From DATBJG01 sp963790545 (GTDB lineage: Bacteria > Acidobacteriota > Vicinamibacteria > Vicinamibacterales > JAMQPK01): a stretch of DNA of 64,000 nucleotides. Each line of letters opens with the position of its first letter. Position 1 is the first letter of the stretch. Positions 34,627-43,371 of this stretch are shown in pieces. Both the position numbers and the translations under genes were made by a program. Where the stretch lies: positions 124,001-188,000 of the forward strand of contig CAWBPA010000025.1 in the NCBI GenBank assembly GCA_963790545.1, given 5' to 3'. Below the pieces are notes generated by a model. That model was not told the origin of the DNA, searched no databases, and saw only the letters and a program-made list of their open reading frames with translations.

Positions 34627-36870
34627 ATGCTCACCGTTCTGGCCTTGATCGCCTTGGCGTGGATCTGGTTCGGGTTTCGGCGCGAGATGCGGACTCGCCT
34701 GACGAACGTCGCCAAGGATATCGAGGCACTGAAAGCGCGCGTTGCCTTCCTCGAACGAGGCGGGCCTGAAGCTCTGCGCGACGACCGTCTGGTGGAGGCG
34801 GAGTCGAGGGCGACGGAAGCCGCCGGGAGCGCAGTGTCGTCACCAAACGTCGAAGGTCCTGCGCCATCGAATGCACATGCGTTTGTACCTGCGACGAAAG
34901 AAAGGGAATCGCTCGAAACACGGATCGGGGCCCGCTGGCTGTTGTATGTCGGCGTGATTGCCATCGTTGTTGGCGTCAGCTACTTCGTCAAGCTCGCGTT
35001 CGACAACGCGTGGATCACGGAAGCGGCCCGCGTGGCCATTGGCGCCGTGGCGGGAAGTGTCTTGATCTATGCCGGGGTGCGATTTGCACGCAAGGACTAT
35101 CGGCTCTACGGACAGATGATCACGGGCGGTGGCATTGCCATCCTCTATGTCTCCATCTATGGGGCGTTCAATTTCTACAATCTCATTCCGCAGCCCGTGG
35201 CATTTGCGTTGATGTGTGCCGTCACCGTGGCGGCCGCCTGGCTTGCCGTCCAGCAGCACTCGCAGGGCCTTGCATTGATGGCCGTTGGTGGTGGATTTGC
35301 CACGCCGTTTCTGATGGCCACCGGCCGGGATGCCCAAATCGCGTTGTTCACGTACGACGGCATCCTGGTCGCCGGCACGATGTATCTCGCACGTCGCCGG
35401 GAGTGGTCCGCCCTCAATCTCGTGAGCTATGTGGGGACACTCCTGACCTTCGTTGGCTGGGCCGCGCGCTTCTACACGGCTGAAAGGTTTCTGAGCACGG
35501 AGATTATCCTGACCGTGTTCTGCGGGATGTTCCTGTTCATCCTGCGCGAAAACCGCCGTTCGACCGGTCCCGTTGCATTGCTCGTCCAGCTGGTGTTGTG
35601 GACCGCACCCGTCCTCTATTACCTGGCATCGCTGGCGATCCTCTACGAGCATTCGATCCCCATGCTCGTGTACCTGATCCTGCTGAGCCTCGCGGGCGCT
35701 GCGATGGCACGACAGGTTGACTCGAGCGTCATCAGGCTGGTCGCCTGGGTGGCGGTGGAGGTACCGCTTGCCGCGTGGCTCAGCGAACATCTCGTGCCGA
35801 GCTGGCTCATCGCGAGCCTGGCGATCGTGGCTGGTATTTACGCGCTCACGCTGATTGGTCAGCTCGAGGTCGTTCTCCGAAAGGGCCAGCGCCTCGGTGC
35901 CGCCGATCTCGCGTTGCTGCACCTCAATGGTCTGGTGACGTTCGGTCTGGCCTACTGGTTGATCGACTCGGTCCAAAGCGCCGCAACCGCGCCGGTCGCA
36001 TTGGCGTTCGGGTTGTGGCATGCCGCGCTGGCATTCTGGCTGGCAGGACGCGATCGCCAGGACGCGCTGCACGTTGCGTCCATCGCGTTTACGTTAATCG
36101 CCATTGCGGCCGCTTTGGCTTTTGACGGTGCGTGGGTCACGATGGCATGGGCAGCGGAAGGGGCTGCCGTCGTCTGGCTCGGTCTACGCGAGCGGCGAGC
36201 CTGGCTGCACGCCGGTGGCCTCTCGTTGCTGGTCATCGCGGCTGTGCGCCTTCTCGATCTGCAATTTTCTCCTCCGCCAATCGGCCAATGGGTGTTCGTC
36301 AACCAGCGGGCCGCATGCAGCGCGTTCGTCATCGCCCTGCTGTACGTGCTCGCCAGCCTGTATCGTCGTCATGCTGTGCCCACACCCGAATCCCGAATCC
36401 CGAAACCCGAACTCCGAATCCCGGTCTTTGCTCTCCGAGTCCCGAGTCCCGACATACGCGCTATCCTTCTCGTTGCCGCGAACGTTCTGACACTATCGTG
36501 GTTGACGAGCGAGATCACCGCGTTCTGGCAACTGCGTGAGCTGGTTGGGCGATCGTCTGCCTTGTCGCGCAGCGGCCATCTGGCCCGTGAGGTGATGCTG
36601 TCAATCACCTGGTCTGTCTATGCCACGTTGTCGATCGTGGTGGGCCTACGACGCCAGTACGCGCCGATTCGGTACTTTGCGATTGCGGTGTTTGGCATCA
36701 CGATCCTCAAGGTCTTCATGGTCGATCTCGCGGCGCTCGAGCGAATCTATCGGGTTCTCAGCATCATCGGGCTCGGCGTGCTGTTGCTGATGTCGTCGTA
36801 CCTTTATCAGCGCTCACGGCTGGTTCGCCGCACGCTCAGCGAAGACGGATCGAGGCTTGTGACCCGATAG
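34627..36870 (+). CDS. DUF2339 multi-pass membrane protein with an in-frame heptamer insertion
   Basis: 747 residues. An N-terminal membrane anchor (LTVLALIALAWIWFGF), a short coiled region (NVAKDIEALKARVAFLERGG) and a low-complexity linker lead to ETRIGARWLLYVGVIAIVVGVSYFVKLAFDNAWI, the DUF2339 signature. About twenty hydrophobic segments follow. Function is unknown for the family; large polytopic inner-membrane proteins of this type are common in Acidobacteria and Bacteroidetes. Residues about 586-609 (PESRIPKPELRIPVFALRVPSP) are encoded by about ten 7-nt CCCGAAT-type units between two transmembrane segments, so a repeat has expanded or inserted without breaking the frame. Confidence 0.88.
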   Translation: MLTVLALIALAWIWFGFRREMRTRLTNVAKDIEALKARVAFLERGGPEALRDDRLVEAESRATEAAGSAVSSPNVEGPAPSNAHAFVPATKERESLETRIGARWLLYVGVIAIVVGVSYFVKLAFDNAWITEAARVAIGAVAGSVLIYAGVRFARKDYRLYGQMITGGGIAILYVSIYGAFNFYNLIPQPVAFALMCAVTVAAAWLAVQQHSQGLALMAVGGGFATPFLMATGRDAQIALFTYDGILVAGTMYLARRREWSALNLVSYVGTLLTFVGWAARFYTAERFLSTEIILTVFCGMFLFILRENRRSTGPVALLVQLVLWTAPVLYYLASLAILYEHSIPMLVYLILLSLAGAAMARQVDSSVIRLVAWVAVEVPLAAWLSEHLVPSWLIASLAIVAGIYALTLIGQLEVVLRKGQRLGAADLALLHLNGLVTFGLAYWLIDSVQSAATAPVALAFGLWHAALAFWLAGRDRQDALHVASIAFTLIAIAAALAFDGAWVTMAWAAEGAAVVWLGLRERRAWLHAGGLSLLVIAAVRLLDLQFSPPPIGQWVFVNQRAACSAFVIALLYVLASLYRRHAVPTPESRIPKPELRIPVFALRVPSPDIRAILLVAANVLTLSWLTSEITAFWQLRELVGRSSALSRSGHLAREVMLSITWSVYATLSIVVGLRRQYAPIRYFAIAVFGITILKVFMVDLAALERIYRVLSIIGLGVLLLMSSYLYQRSRLVRRTLSEDGSRLVTR
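36385..36454. repeat. Heptamer array (CCCGAAT word) inside a coding sequence
   Basis: Units CCCGAAT (twice), CCCGAAA, CCCGAAC, TCCGAAT, CCCGGTC, TTTGCTC, TCCGAGT, CCCGAGT and CCCGACA follow in unbroken 7-nt register. The same word in reverse complement (GGGATTC) forms the four-unit array at 55678. Confidence 0.75.
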
Positions 36871-36880
36871 CCGCCCATTC

Positions 36881-38233
36881 ATGACTTTTCTCGAGCGCCT
36901 CGGCCTCCATCGTCCTGAACTGCGCGCGTGGGCGTTGTACGACTGGGGAAATTCCGCCTTCCAGACAGTCATCATCACGGCGGTCTTCCCGGATTTCTTT
37001 GCTTCCGTTGCTGCCGCCAATCTGTCGCCGGCGGCGGCGACGAGCCGATTCGGCTGGGCCACGACGATTGCTGTGACGATTATCGCGCTCGTCGCGCCCG
37101 TCCTTGGCGCTGTCGCCGACTACCGAGCCATGAAGAAGCGGATGCTTGGTGGGTTTCTCGTCGTTGGTGTCGTGGCCACGGCGATGATGGCCACGATCGA
37201 CCGCGGCGAATGGGAACTCGCGGCACTGCTGTTCATGATCTCGAACGTCGCGATTGCCGGAAGCTTTGTTTTCTACGACTCGCTGTTGCCGCACATTGCC
37301 TCGCACGACGAGCTGGACAGAGTCTCGACCTCCGGGTACGCGGTGGGTTTCATTGGCGGCGGGCTGCTGTTGGCCGTGAATCTTGCCTGGATTCTGACGC
37401 CGACGACCTTCGGCTTGCCCGATACGCTGGCGGCCATCAAGCTCGCGTTTGTCAGCGTCGCCGTCTGGTGGCTGGTGTTTTCGATTCCCTTGTTCCGACG
37501 CGTCCCGGAACCCGCGTCGCCCCTCGAATTGGACGAACCGAGCGGCGCGAATCCCCTTGGCGTGGCGTTCACTCGCGTGCGCGAGACATTCAGCGAGCTT
37601 CGAGGATGCCGAAACGCCTTTCTGATGCTCATCGCCTTCCTGTTGTACAACGATGGCATTCAGACGATTATCAGAATGGCCAGTATTTACGGCGCGGAAG
37701 TCGGCATCGACCGCAACGCACGCATTGCCGCTTTCGTCCTGGTCCAGTTCGTGGGCGTTCCGTGCTCGTTCATGTTCGGCGCGTTGGCCGGGCGCATCGG
37801 CGCCAAGACCGCCGTGTTCCTGTCGTTGGTCGTGTATACCGGCATCAGCGTGCTGGGCTATTTCATGACCACGACCTGGCATTTTTTTGCATTGGCCATC
37901 CTCGTCGGCACGGTCCAGGGGGGAAGTCAGGCACTCAGCCGGTCGCTCTTCGCGCGCATGATCCCGCCGCACAAATCGTCCGAGTACTTCGGATTCTTTT
38001 CGGTCTTCGAGAAGTTTGCCGGCATTGCCGGCCCCGCCATCTTCAGCCTGACGGTGAGCTTTGGCGGCTCGAGCCGCCCGGCGGTGCTGGCCGTCATCCT
38101 CTTTTTTGCTGCCGGAGCGGCAGTGTTGACCCGCGTCGATGTGGCTGCCGGCGAACGAGAGGCCGCCGCGCTCGAGGCGGCAAAGGTGAGAGGAAAATCG
38201 AGTCGTCCGGGTTTGGGACGGCCAATCCCATGA
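36881..38233 (+). CDS. UMF1-type MFS transporter (Atg22-like)
   Basis: 450 residues, starting 10 bases after the DUF2339 stop. RAWALYDWGNSAFQTVIITAVFPDFFASVAAANL is the hallmark N-terminus of the UMF1/Atg22 family (ALYDWGNSAF). About twelve hydrophobic segments follow, with the loop motif GAVADYRAMKKRML, and GTVQGGSQALSRSLFARMIPPHKSSEYFGFFSVFEKFAGIAGPAIF in the C-terminal half. It is predicted to export small solutes, possibly amino acids; substrate unknown. A poorly conserved basic tail ends the protein. Confidence 0.92.
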   Translation: MTFLERLGLHRPELRAWALYDWGNSAFQTVIITAVFPDFFASVAAANLSPAAATSRFGWATTIAVTIIALVAPVLGAVADYRAMKKRMLGGFLVVGVVATAMMATIDRGEWELAALLFMISNVAIAGSFVFYDSLLPHIASHDELDRVSTSGYAVGFIGGGLLLAVNLAWILTPTTFGLPDTLAAIKLAFVSVAVWWLVFSIPLFRRVPEPASPLELDEPSGANPLGVAFTRVRETFSELRGCRNAFLMLIAFLLYNDGIQTIIRMASIYGAEVGIDRNARIAAFVLVQFVGVPCSFMFGALAGRIGAKTAVFLSLVVYTGISVLGYFMTTTWHFFALAILVGTVQGGSQALSRSLFARMIPPHKSSEYFGFFSVFEKFAGIAGPAIFSLTVSFGGSSRPAVLAVILFFAAGAAVLTRVDVAAGEREAAALEAAKVRGKSSRPGLGRPIP

Positions 38234-38501
38234 CCGAACAACCCCGGTCTCACAGCATGTAATCTGGTTGCCCCGGCCGGCTGCTGCGCGCGTATGAAAC
38301 CGTGGCCGTAATTACTGACGGGCACGTGTATCGAGCCAAAAGATCGCCAGGCGTATGTGCACCTGTCCTCATCGCGGCTGTCCAGCCCGGGGGGCACGGC
38401 CAGCGATACGGCATAAGCGTTGCAGCGGCGAACTAAATCGGCTGTTCTGACGTCAAAGACATCTAACAGAAACATGCCCGGTATACGTGCGGAGACTAGG
38501 C

Positions 38502-38882
38502 ATGACATTGAGTCGCACTACAATTCGTGAGTTGAACCGCGAACTGGCTTATCACCAGCGCCAAACTGAGATCCTGCGCCAGTTGCTCCTCGAAGCGAGG
38601 TCCCCGCGGTCCCGGTTGCAGGTGGTGCCCGTAAACGGCGAGCCTGTGTCTCGCCCTGTACGCTGGACGAAAAACGGACTTCGGGCGTGCCTGCTCCAGG
38701 TCATTGGCGCCCATCCGGGTATGCAACGCTCGGCTATGGTCGACCTGCTCAAGGCGGCGCCGATCAAGCCGGGTAAGACCAATCTCAGTATCAGAATCTC
38801 CAACGACCTCTGGAAGCTGGCTCGCGACGGTCGCATTCGGCGGACGTCGAACGGCGGCTACGCGCTCAGCGACGCGATGTAA
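38502..38882 (+). CDS. Small protein with winged-helix-like C-terminus, unknown function
   Basis: 126 residues from the ATG at 38502. The N-terminus TIRELNRELAYHQRQTEILRQLLLEA is a predicted coiled-coil helix, followed by a Pro/Arg-rich linker. The C-terminal 60 residues (LRACLLQVIGAHPGMQRSAMVDLLKAAPIKPGKTNLSIRISNDLWKLARDGRIRRTSNGGYAL) have the helix-helix-wing layout of a winged-helix DNA-binding domain. It is preceded by a 268-base gap (38234-38501) in which I see no gene or repeat. A regulatory role is inference. Confidence 0.65.
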   Translation: MTLSRTTIRELNRELAYHQRQTEILRQLLLEARSPRSRLQVVPVNGEPVSRPVRWTKNGLRACLLQVIGAHPGMQRSAMVDLLKAAPIKPGKTNLSIRISNDLWKLARDGRIRRTSNGGYALSDAM

Positions 38883-38994
38883 ACCCGAGCGGACCATCGT
38901 TCCGCTGCATCATCCGACGCGAATCGGCGCCAATCGTGACGCGCATAGCGCCGATCTGCGTAATTTCACGGGACTCCCGTTACAATGCAGCGGA

Positions 38995-39888
38995 ATGGAA
39001 AAACAACTCGTTCGAGATCTGGTCACCGGCTTCTCCATCGAAACGACCGTCCGCGAAGCTGCGCGAATCGAACACTTTGGCGATTCGCTGCGGCCCGGCA
39101 CCCGGGTCTACATTGCCCATGTTCCGGGCACTGACTGGCAGGAGACGGTCGCCCTGGCCACGAGGCTCCGCCGCGAGCAGATGGAGCCCGTGCCCCATAT
39201 CGTCGCGCGTCGGATCAGTGGCCTGGCCCAGCTCGATGACGTGCTCAAGCGACTCGTGGGGGAAGCGGGCGTCACGCAGGTGCTCGCGGTAGCGGGCGAC
39301 ATCGAGAAGCCGGTCGGTGAACTCGACAGCGCCCTGCAGGTGCTCGAGATGGGAGTCTTCGAGAAGCACGGGCTGCGCAAGATTGGCGTCGCGGGTCACC
39401 CCGAAGGCCACAAAGACGTCAGCGATCCAGTCCTGAAGGACGCACTCAGACGCAAGAACGAGTACGCGCGCCAGACCGGCGCCGACGTCTACATCGTCAC
39501 GCAATTTTCGTTTGCCGCCGAGCCTGTGGGTGCCTGGGAAGCCGCGAACGGGCCCGACGTGAATCGCTTACCGTTCACGGTCGGCGTGCCAGGTCTTGCC
39601 ACCATCAAGACACTGCTGAAGTATGCCCTCGAGTGCGGCGTCGGCCCGTCGATGCACGCACTTTCGAAACATGCCGCGAGCCTCACCAAACTGGTGACCG
39701 TTGCGGCTCCGGACGAGCTGATCGTCGGTTTGGCTGCGTACAAGAGGCAAAATGCTCAAACTCTGATGGCCGGGATCCATTTCTTCCCGTTCGGGGGATT
39801 GAAACGAACCGCCGACTGGGCCAACAAGATCGTCGAGGGTCGCTTCGACCTGACCAAGGATCAGTCCGGCATTACGGTGGCAAACTGA
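38995..39888 (+). CDS. Methylenetetrahydrofolate reductase-family protein
   Basis: 297 residues from the ATG at 38995; TACAAT fourteen bases upstream suggests a nearby promoter. The protein has the MTHFR barrel: FSIETTVREAARIEHFGDSLRPGTRVYIAHVPGTDWQETVALATRLRREQMEPVPHIVARRISGLAQLDDVLKRL, VTQVLAVAGDIEKPVG, KIGVAGHPEGHKDV, KNEYARQTGADVYIVTQFSF and AGIHFFPFGGLKRTADW. HIVARRI and AGHPEGH correspond to the folate/FAD regions. It is shorter and more divergent than the MetF at 43372, so it may act in a different C1 or demethylation route. A strong hairpin terminator follows. Confidence 0.85.
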   Translation: MEKQLVRDLVTGFSIETTVREAARIEHFGDSLRPGTRVYIAHVPGTDWQETVALATRLRREQMEPVPHIVARRISGLAQLDDVLKRLVGEAGVTQVLAVAGDIEKPVGELDSALQVLEMGVFEKHGLRKIGVAGHPEGHKDVSDPVLKDALRRKNEYARQTGADVYIVTQFSFAAEPVGAWEAANGPDVNRLPFTVGVPGLATIKTLLKYALECGVGPSMHALSKHAASLTKLVTVAAPDELIVGLAAYKRQNAQTLMAGIHFFPFGGLKRTADWANKIVEGRFDLTKDQSGITVAN

Positions 39889-39922
39889 GAAAAGGGGTCG
39901 GAGTATCCCGACCCCTTTTCTC
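39887..39922. terminator. Bidirectional intrinsic terminator
   Basis: A perfect 15-bp stem (GAGAAAAGGGGTCGG with its complement) closes a 6-base loop AGTATC. The A-run on one side and T-run on the other let it serve both the MTHFR-like gene and the convergent LysR gene, whose stop codon overlaps its edge. Confidence 0.85.
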
Positions 39923-40839
39923 ACGGCACTGGGACCACGCCATCGAGTTTTGAGAAACATTCCCGCCTGACTATTTGAAGGAAGTCCTGCGCAAAGGGTT
40001 GACGTGCCATTTCGGACGTCGTCGCCCCATACAGGTCGCACCAGAGTCCGTTCTTCCCAATCCGCCTGCCGATGACGTGGTCGTCATCGACGTAATTCTT
40101 GATCCCCCAACTCGGTAGGGCGGCGACACCACGGTGGCTTGCCACGAGCTGGAGGATGGCGATCGTCAGCTCCGTCGTTCGGCGGCTAGGCTTGATGTTC
40201 GCGGGCTTCAGGACCCGGCGGATCAGGTCGATCCGCTCAATGGGGACCGGGTAGGTAATGAGCGTTTCACGCGCAAAATCGCTCGCCGTCAGATAGCGCT
40301 TCACGCGGAGCGGGTGATCGGGTGCGAGGACCGCGAGGACCTCGAAACGGAACAGTGGATGGTAGACGATGCCAGGGCGCCGCTTGTTCTCCGAGCCGAT
40401 GACGAGATCGGCCTTGCCGTCAGCCAGCAGCGCCAGAGAATTGGGATGAAAACCTGAGATCAGATCGAGCTCGACGTCCGGCCAGTGAGGGCGGAACGCA
40501 TGCATGATCGGCATCAGCCAGTCGAAGCATGTGTGGCACTCCAGCGCGATGCGAAGCATCCCGCCGCTGGGCTTGTGCACGAGCTTGACGAGGCTGCGTT
40601 CCGCCTCTTTGAATCTCGCTCATCACTGCACGAGCCAGCGCCACGAGCAACTCACCTGATTCGGTCAACCTCACCGATTGCCCCTGACGCTGCACGATCG
40701 GGGTGCCGTAATGGGTTTCGAGCGCCCGGAGCTGGTGTGAAAGCGCCGACTGCGAAAGATGCACCCGGTCGGCGGCGCGCGAGACCGTGCCCGCCTCGGC
40801 CAGCGCAATCAGCGAGCGAAGATGGCGGATTTCCAGCAT
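39921..40839 (-). CDS. metR: LysR-family regulator MetR, one frameshift
   Basis: The start at 40839 opens LEIRHLRSLIALAEAGTVSRAADRVHLSQSALSHQLRALETHYGTPIVQRQGQSVRLTESGELLVALARAVMSEI, a LysR winged-helix domain with the MetR-like 'LSQSALSHQ'. A one-base change near 40610 joins KEAERSLVKLVHKPSGGMLRIALECHTCFDWLMPIMHAFRPHWPDVELDLISGFHPNSLALLADGKADLVIGSE, the effector domain (CHTCF.WL is typical of MetR, which responds to homocysteine). About 305 residues. It is divergent from metE, and a TGAANNNNNTTCA operator lies between them. It probably activates metE and metF. Confidence 0.88.
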
Positions 40840-40863
40840 GAACAGCCAGCCACGGCCGAATTA

Positions 40864-40876
40864 TGAATCATGTTCA
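40864..40876. promoter_or_regulatory. MetR operator between metR and metE
   Basis: TGAATCATGTTCA is an exact match to the MetR consensus TGAA-N5-TTCA. Directly downstream, TGAAATATTCA (40877-40887) gives another, closer-spaced pair of half sites, and TTCATAGCCGTGAA lies at 40902-40915. The 118-base divergent gap is AT-rich relative to its surroundings. Confidence 0.8.
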
Positions 40877-40957
40877 TGAAATATTCAAAAACTTTCACTC
40901 TGTTCATAGCCGTGAATGCGCGATGATCGAGTCACCAAAAGAAGGGGAACACGAAAC

Positions 40958-43279
40958 ATGAGCACTGCCCACATCCTCGGATTTCCACGTATTGGAGCGA
41001 AGCGCGAACTCAAGTACGCCCTCGAGGCGTTCTGGCGAGGTGAGCTTTCACAAGCCAAGCTGTTGGCCGTCGGCAGGGAACTGCGCAGCCAGCACTGGCA
41101 ATGGCAACGCGATGCCGGGCTCGACCTGGTCACCGTAGGAGATTTCACCTGGTACGACTCGGTCCTGGACATGGCGGCGCATCTTGGCTGTGTTCCCGAG
41201 CGGTTCGGATTCGATCCGGCGGCCCTCACGCTGCCCCAGTATTTCGCGCTCGCACGCGGTAACGCGGATCATCCGGCCATGGAGATGACCAAGTGGTTTG
41301 ACACCAACTACCACTATCTCGTGCCGGAGTGGAGCGCGGACACGCGTTTTGACGGGGGAGTGGAGTGGCTGTTCGAAGACGTGGAGCAGGCCACAGCACT
41401 CGGTCATGCCGTGAAAGTCGCGCTGATCGGGCCCCTGACATTGCTGTATATCGGCAAAATCGCCTCCGGCCTATCAGACAAACTCGACTTGTTGCCGCGC
41501 CTCATCCCGGCGTACCAGCGTCTCCTTGAACGCCTCAAGGCTCAGGGCGTGACCTGGGTGCAAATTGATGAACCGATTCTGGACCTCGACCTGAACCGGC
41601 ACTGGCTCGAGGCCTTTCGCGTGACTTACGAAGAGCTGGCTGCTGTCTCGCCCAAGTTGCTGCTGGCGACCTACTACGGATCCGTCGCGGAACGGGCCGC
41701 CATGCTCACCTCGCTGCCGGTCTCGGGCCTTCATCTCGATTTGATACGCGGGCCGGAGCAGCTGGAGACCTTCCTGCCGGCTTTCCCGGAGTCGAAGGTC
41801 CTTTCAGTCGGCATCGTAGATGGTCGCAACATCTGGCGGACCGACCTGGATGCAGCGCTTCAGTCGCTCACACCGGCTCACGATCAGCTGCACGAGCGGT
41901 TATGGGTCTCGGCCAGCTGCTCACTTCTGCACGTCCCGGTCGATCTGACCGAGGAGCCTGCCCTCGATCCTGAAATCAAATCCTGGCTGGCGTTTGCGCG
42001 CCAGAAGCTGGACGAGATTGTCTGTCTCAAACGAGCGCTCACGCAGGGCTCCGAGGTGATCGAGTCTGCGCTGGTGGCCTCACGCGAAGCCGTCGCCTCC
42101 AGAGGCCGCTCCACCCGCGTGCACTCCGAAATCGTCCAACAGCGCGTGCAAAGCCTGTGCGAGCAGGACCTGCACCGCCGCTCGTCTTTTGCGACTCGCA
42201 TCCGAGAACAGAAAGCGAGACTCGGGCTACCGCTGCTGCCCACGACGACGATCGGCTCGTTTCCTCAAACATCGTCCATCCGAAAAGCACGGGCGGCGTT
42301 CAAGAGAGGCGAGATGAGACCTGAAGCGTATCGAGACGCGATGCGCGGGGAGATTCGAGCGGCCGTCGCGCGTCAGGAGGCGCTCGGATTGGATGTGCTG
42401 GTACACGGCGAGGCCGAGCGCAATGACATGGTCGAGTATTTTGCCGAACAGCTGCGCGGGTTCGCCGTCACCGCGAATGGCTGGGTGCAGAGTTACGGTT
42501 CGCGCTGTGTGAAGCCCCCGATTATTTATGGCGACGTCGAACGGTCGGAGCCGATGACGGTGGAATGGACCGAGTACGCCCAGAGCCTGACCAGCAAGCC
42601 GATGAAAGGCATGCTCACCGGGCCCGTCACGATGCTTCAATGGTCGTTCGTGCGTGACGACCAGTCACGCGAGACGACGGCCCTTCAGATCGCGCTGGCG
42701 CTGCGCGACGAGGTGCTCGACCTCGAGCAAGCGGGCATCGCAGTCATCCAGGTCGACGAGCCGGCGCTGCGTGAAGGCTTACCGCTCAGGGAGCGAGATC
42801 GGACGCCGTACCTGGGTTGGGCTGTCCGGTCCTTCTGGGTCGCCACCTGTGGCGTCGCCGATGGCACGCAGGTACACACCCATATGTGCTACGCCGATTT
42901 CAACGACATTCTGCCGGCGATCGCCGCGCTTGACGCCGATGTCATCACGATCGAAACCGCACGTTCGCATATGGAGCTGTTGGACGGCTTCCGGCGGTTC
43001 GGCTATCCGAACGAGATCGGTCCCGGCATCTACGACATTCACTCCCCGCGGGTGCCAGCGGTGGAAGAGATGGTGGATCTGCTGGAAAGGGCAGGGCGTC
43101 TGATTCCGTGGGAACACCTCTGGGTGGTGCCCGATTGCGGGTTGAAGACGCGGGGTTGGCCGGAAACCGAGGCCGGGTTGGCCAGAATGGTTGAAGCCGC
43201 CCGTCGCATGCGCGCCCGAGTGAACGCGGAGCGCGCGGATCATGTCCTGGCAGCGGGTCTTGAGCGGATTCAATCGTAG
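40958..43279 (+). CDS. metE: Cobalamin-independent methionine synthase MetE
   Basis: 773 residues from the ATG at 40958, full length for MetE. The N-terminal domain begins HILGFPRIGAKRELKYALEAFWRGELSQ and contains WFDTNYHYLVPEW. The C-terminal catalytic domain has LPTTTIGSFPQTSSIRKAR, HGEAERNDMVEYFAEQLRGFAVTANGWVQSYGSRCVKPPII, MLTGPVTMLQWSFVRDD, VIQVDEPALREGLPL, THMCYADFNDI and WVVPDCGLKTRGW. The zinc ligands are His and Cys in HMCY, Glu in GEAE and Cys in PDCG. It transfers the methyl group of 5-methyl-tetrahydropteroyl-triglutamate to homocysteine in the cytoplasm. Controlled by the adjacent MetR site; metF follows. Confidence 0.97.
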   Translation: MSTAHILGFPRIGAKRELKYALEAFWRGELSQAKLLAVGRELRSQHWQWQRDAGLDLVTVGDFTWYDSVLDMAAHLGCVPERFGFDPAALTLPQYFALARGNADHPAMEMTKWFDTNYHYLVPEWSADTRFDGGVEWLFEDVEQATALGHAVKVALIGPLTLLYIGKIASGLSDKLDLLPRLIPAYQRLLERLKAQGVTWVQIDEPILDLDLNRHWLEAFRVTYEELAAVSPKLLLATYYGSVAERAAMLTSLPVSGLHLDLIRGPEQLETFLPAFPESKVLSVGIVDGRNIWRTDLDAALQSLTPAHDQLHERLWVSASCSLLHVPVDLTEEPALDPEIKSWLAFARQKLDEIVCLKRALTQGSEVIESALVASREAVASRGRSTRVHSEIVQQRVQSLCEQDLHRRSSFATRIREQKARLGLPLLPTTTIGSFPQTSSIRKARAAFKRGEMRPEAYRDAMRGEIRAAVARQEALGLDVLVHGEAERNDMVEYFAEQLRGFAVTANGWVQSYGSRCVKPPIIYGDVERSEPMTVEWTEYAQSLTSKPMKGMLTGPVTMLQWSFVRDDQSRETTALQIALALRDEVLDLEQAGIAVIQVDEPALREGLPLRERDRTPYLGWAVRSFWVATCGVADGTQVHTHMCYADFNDILPAIAALDADVITIETARSHMELLDGFRRFGYPNEIGPGIYDIHSPRVPAVEEMVDLLERAGRLIPWEHLWVVPDCGLKTRGWPETEAGLARMVEAARRMRARVNAERADHVLAAGLERIQS

Positions 43280-43281
43280 CG

Positions 43282-43353
43282 GCGGGTCTTCCGCCTTCGC
43301 GTAAAGCTTCGGCGGACCACCGTAGCCTTGGCGAAGGTGGTTAGACCCGCCGA
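43282..43353. repeat. Palindromic CCGCCTTCGCG repeat
   Basis: Outer arms GGCGGGTCT and AGACCCGCC enclose TCCGCCTTCGCG and CTTCGGCGGACCACCGTAGC. The inner words recur at 59655-59730. It fills the metE-metF spacer. Confidence 0.6.
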
Positions 43354-43371
43354 GAGTGAGGCCCGAGTGCA

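Noticed and set aside
36928..38262. Second long open frame (444 residues) overlapping the UMF1 transporter
   Set aside because: It is in another frame of the same strand, Arg/His-rich and without membrane segments; a high-GC shadow.
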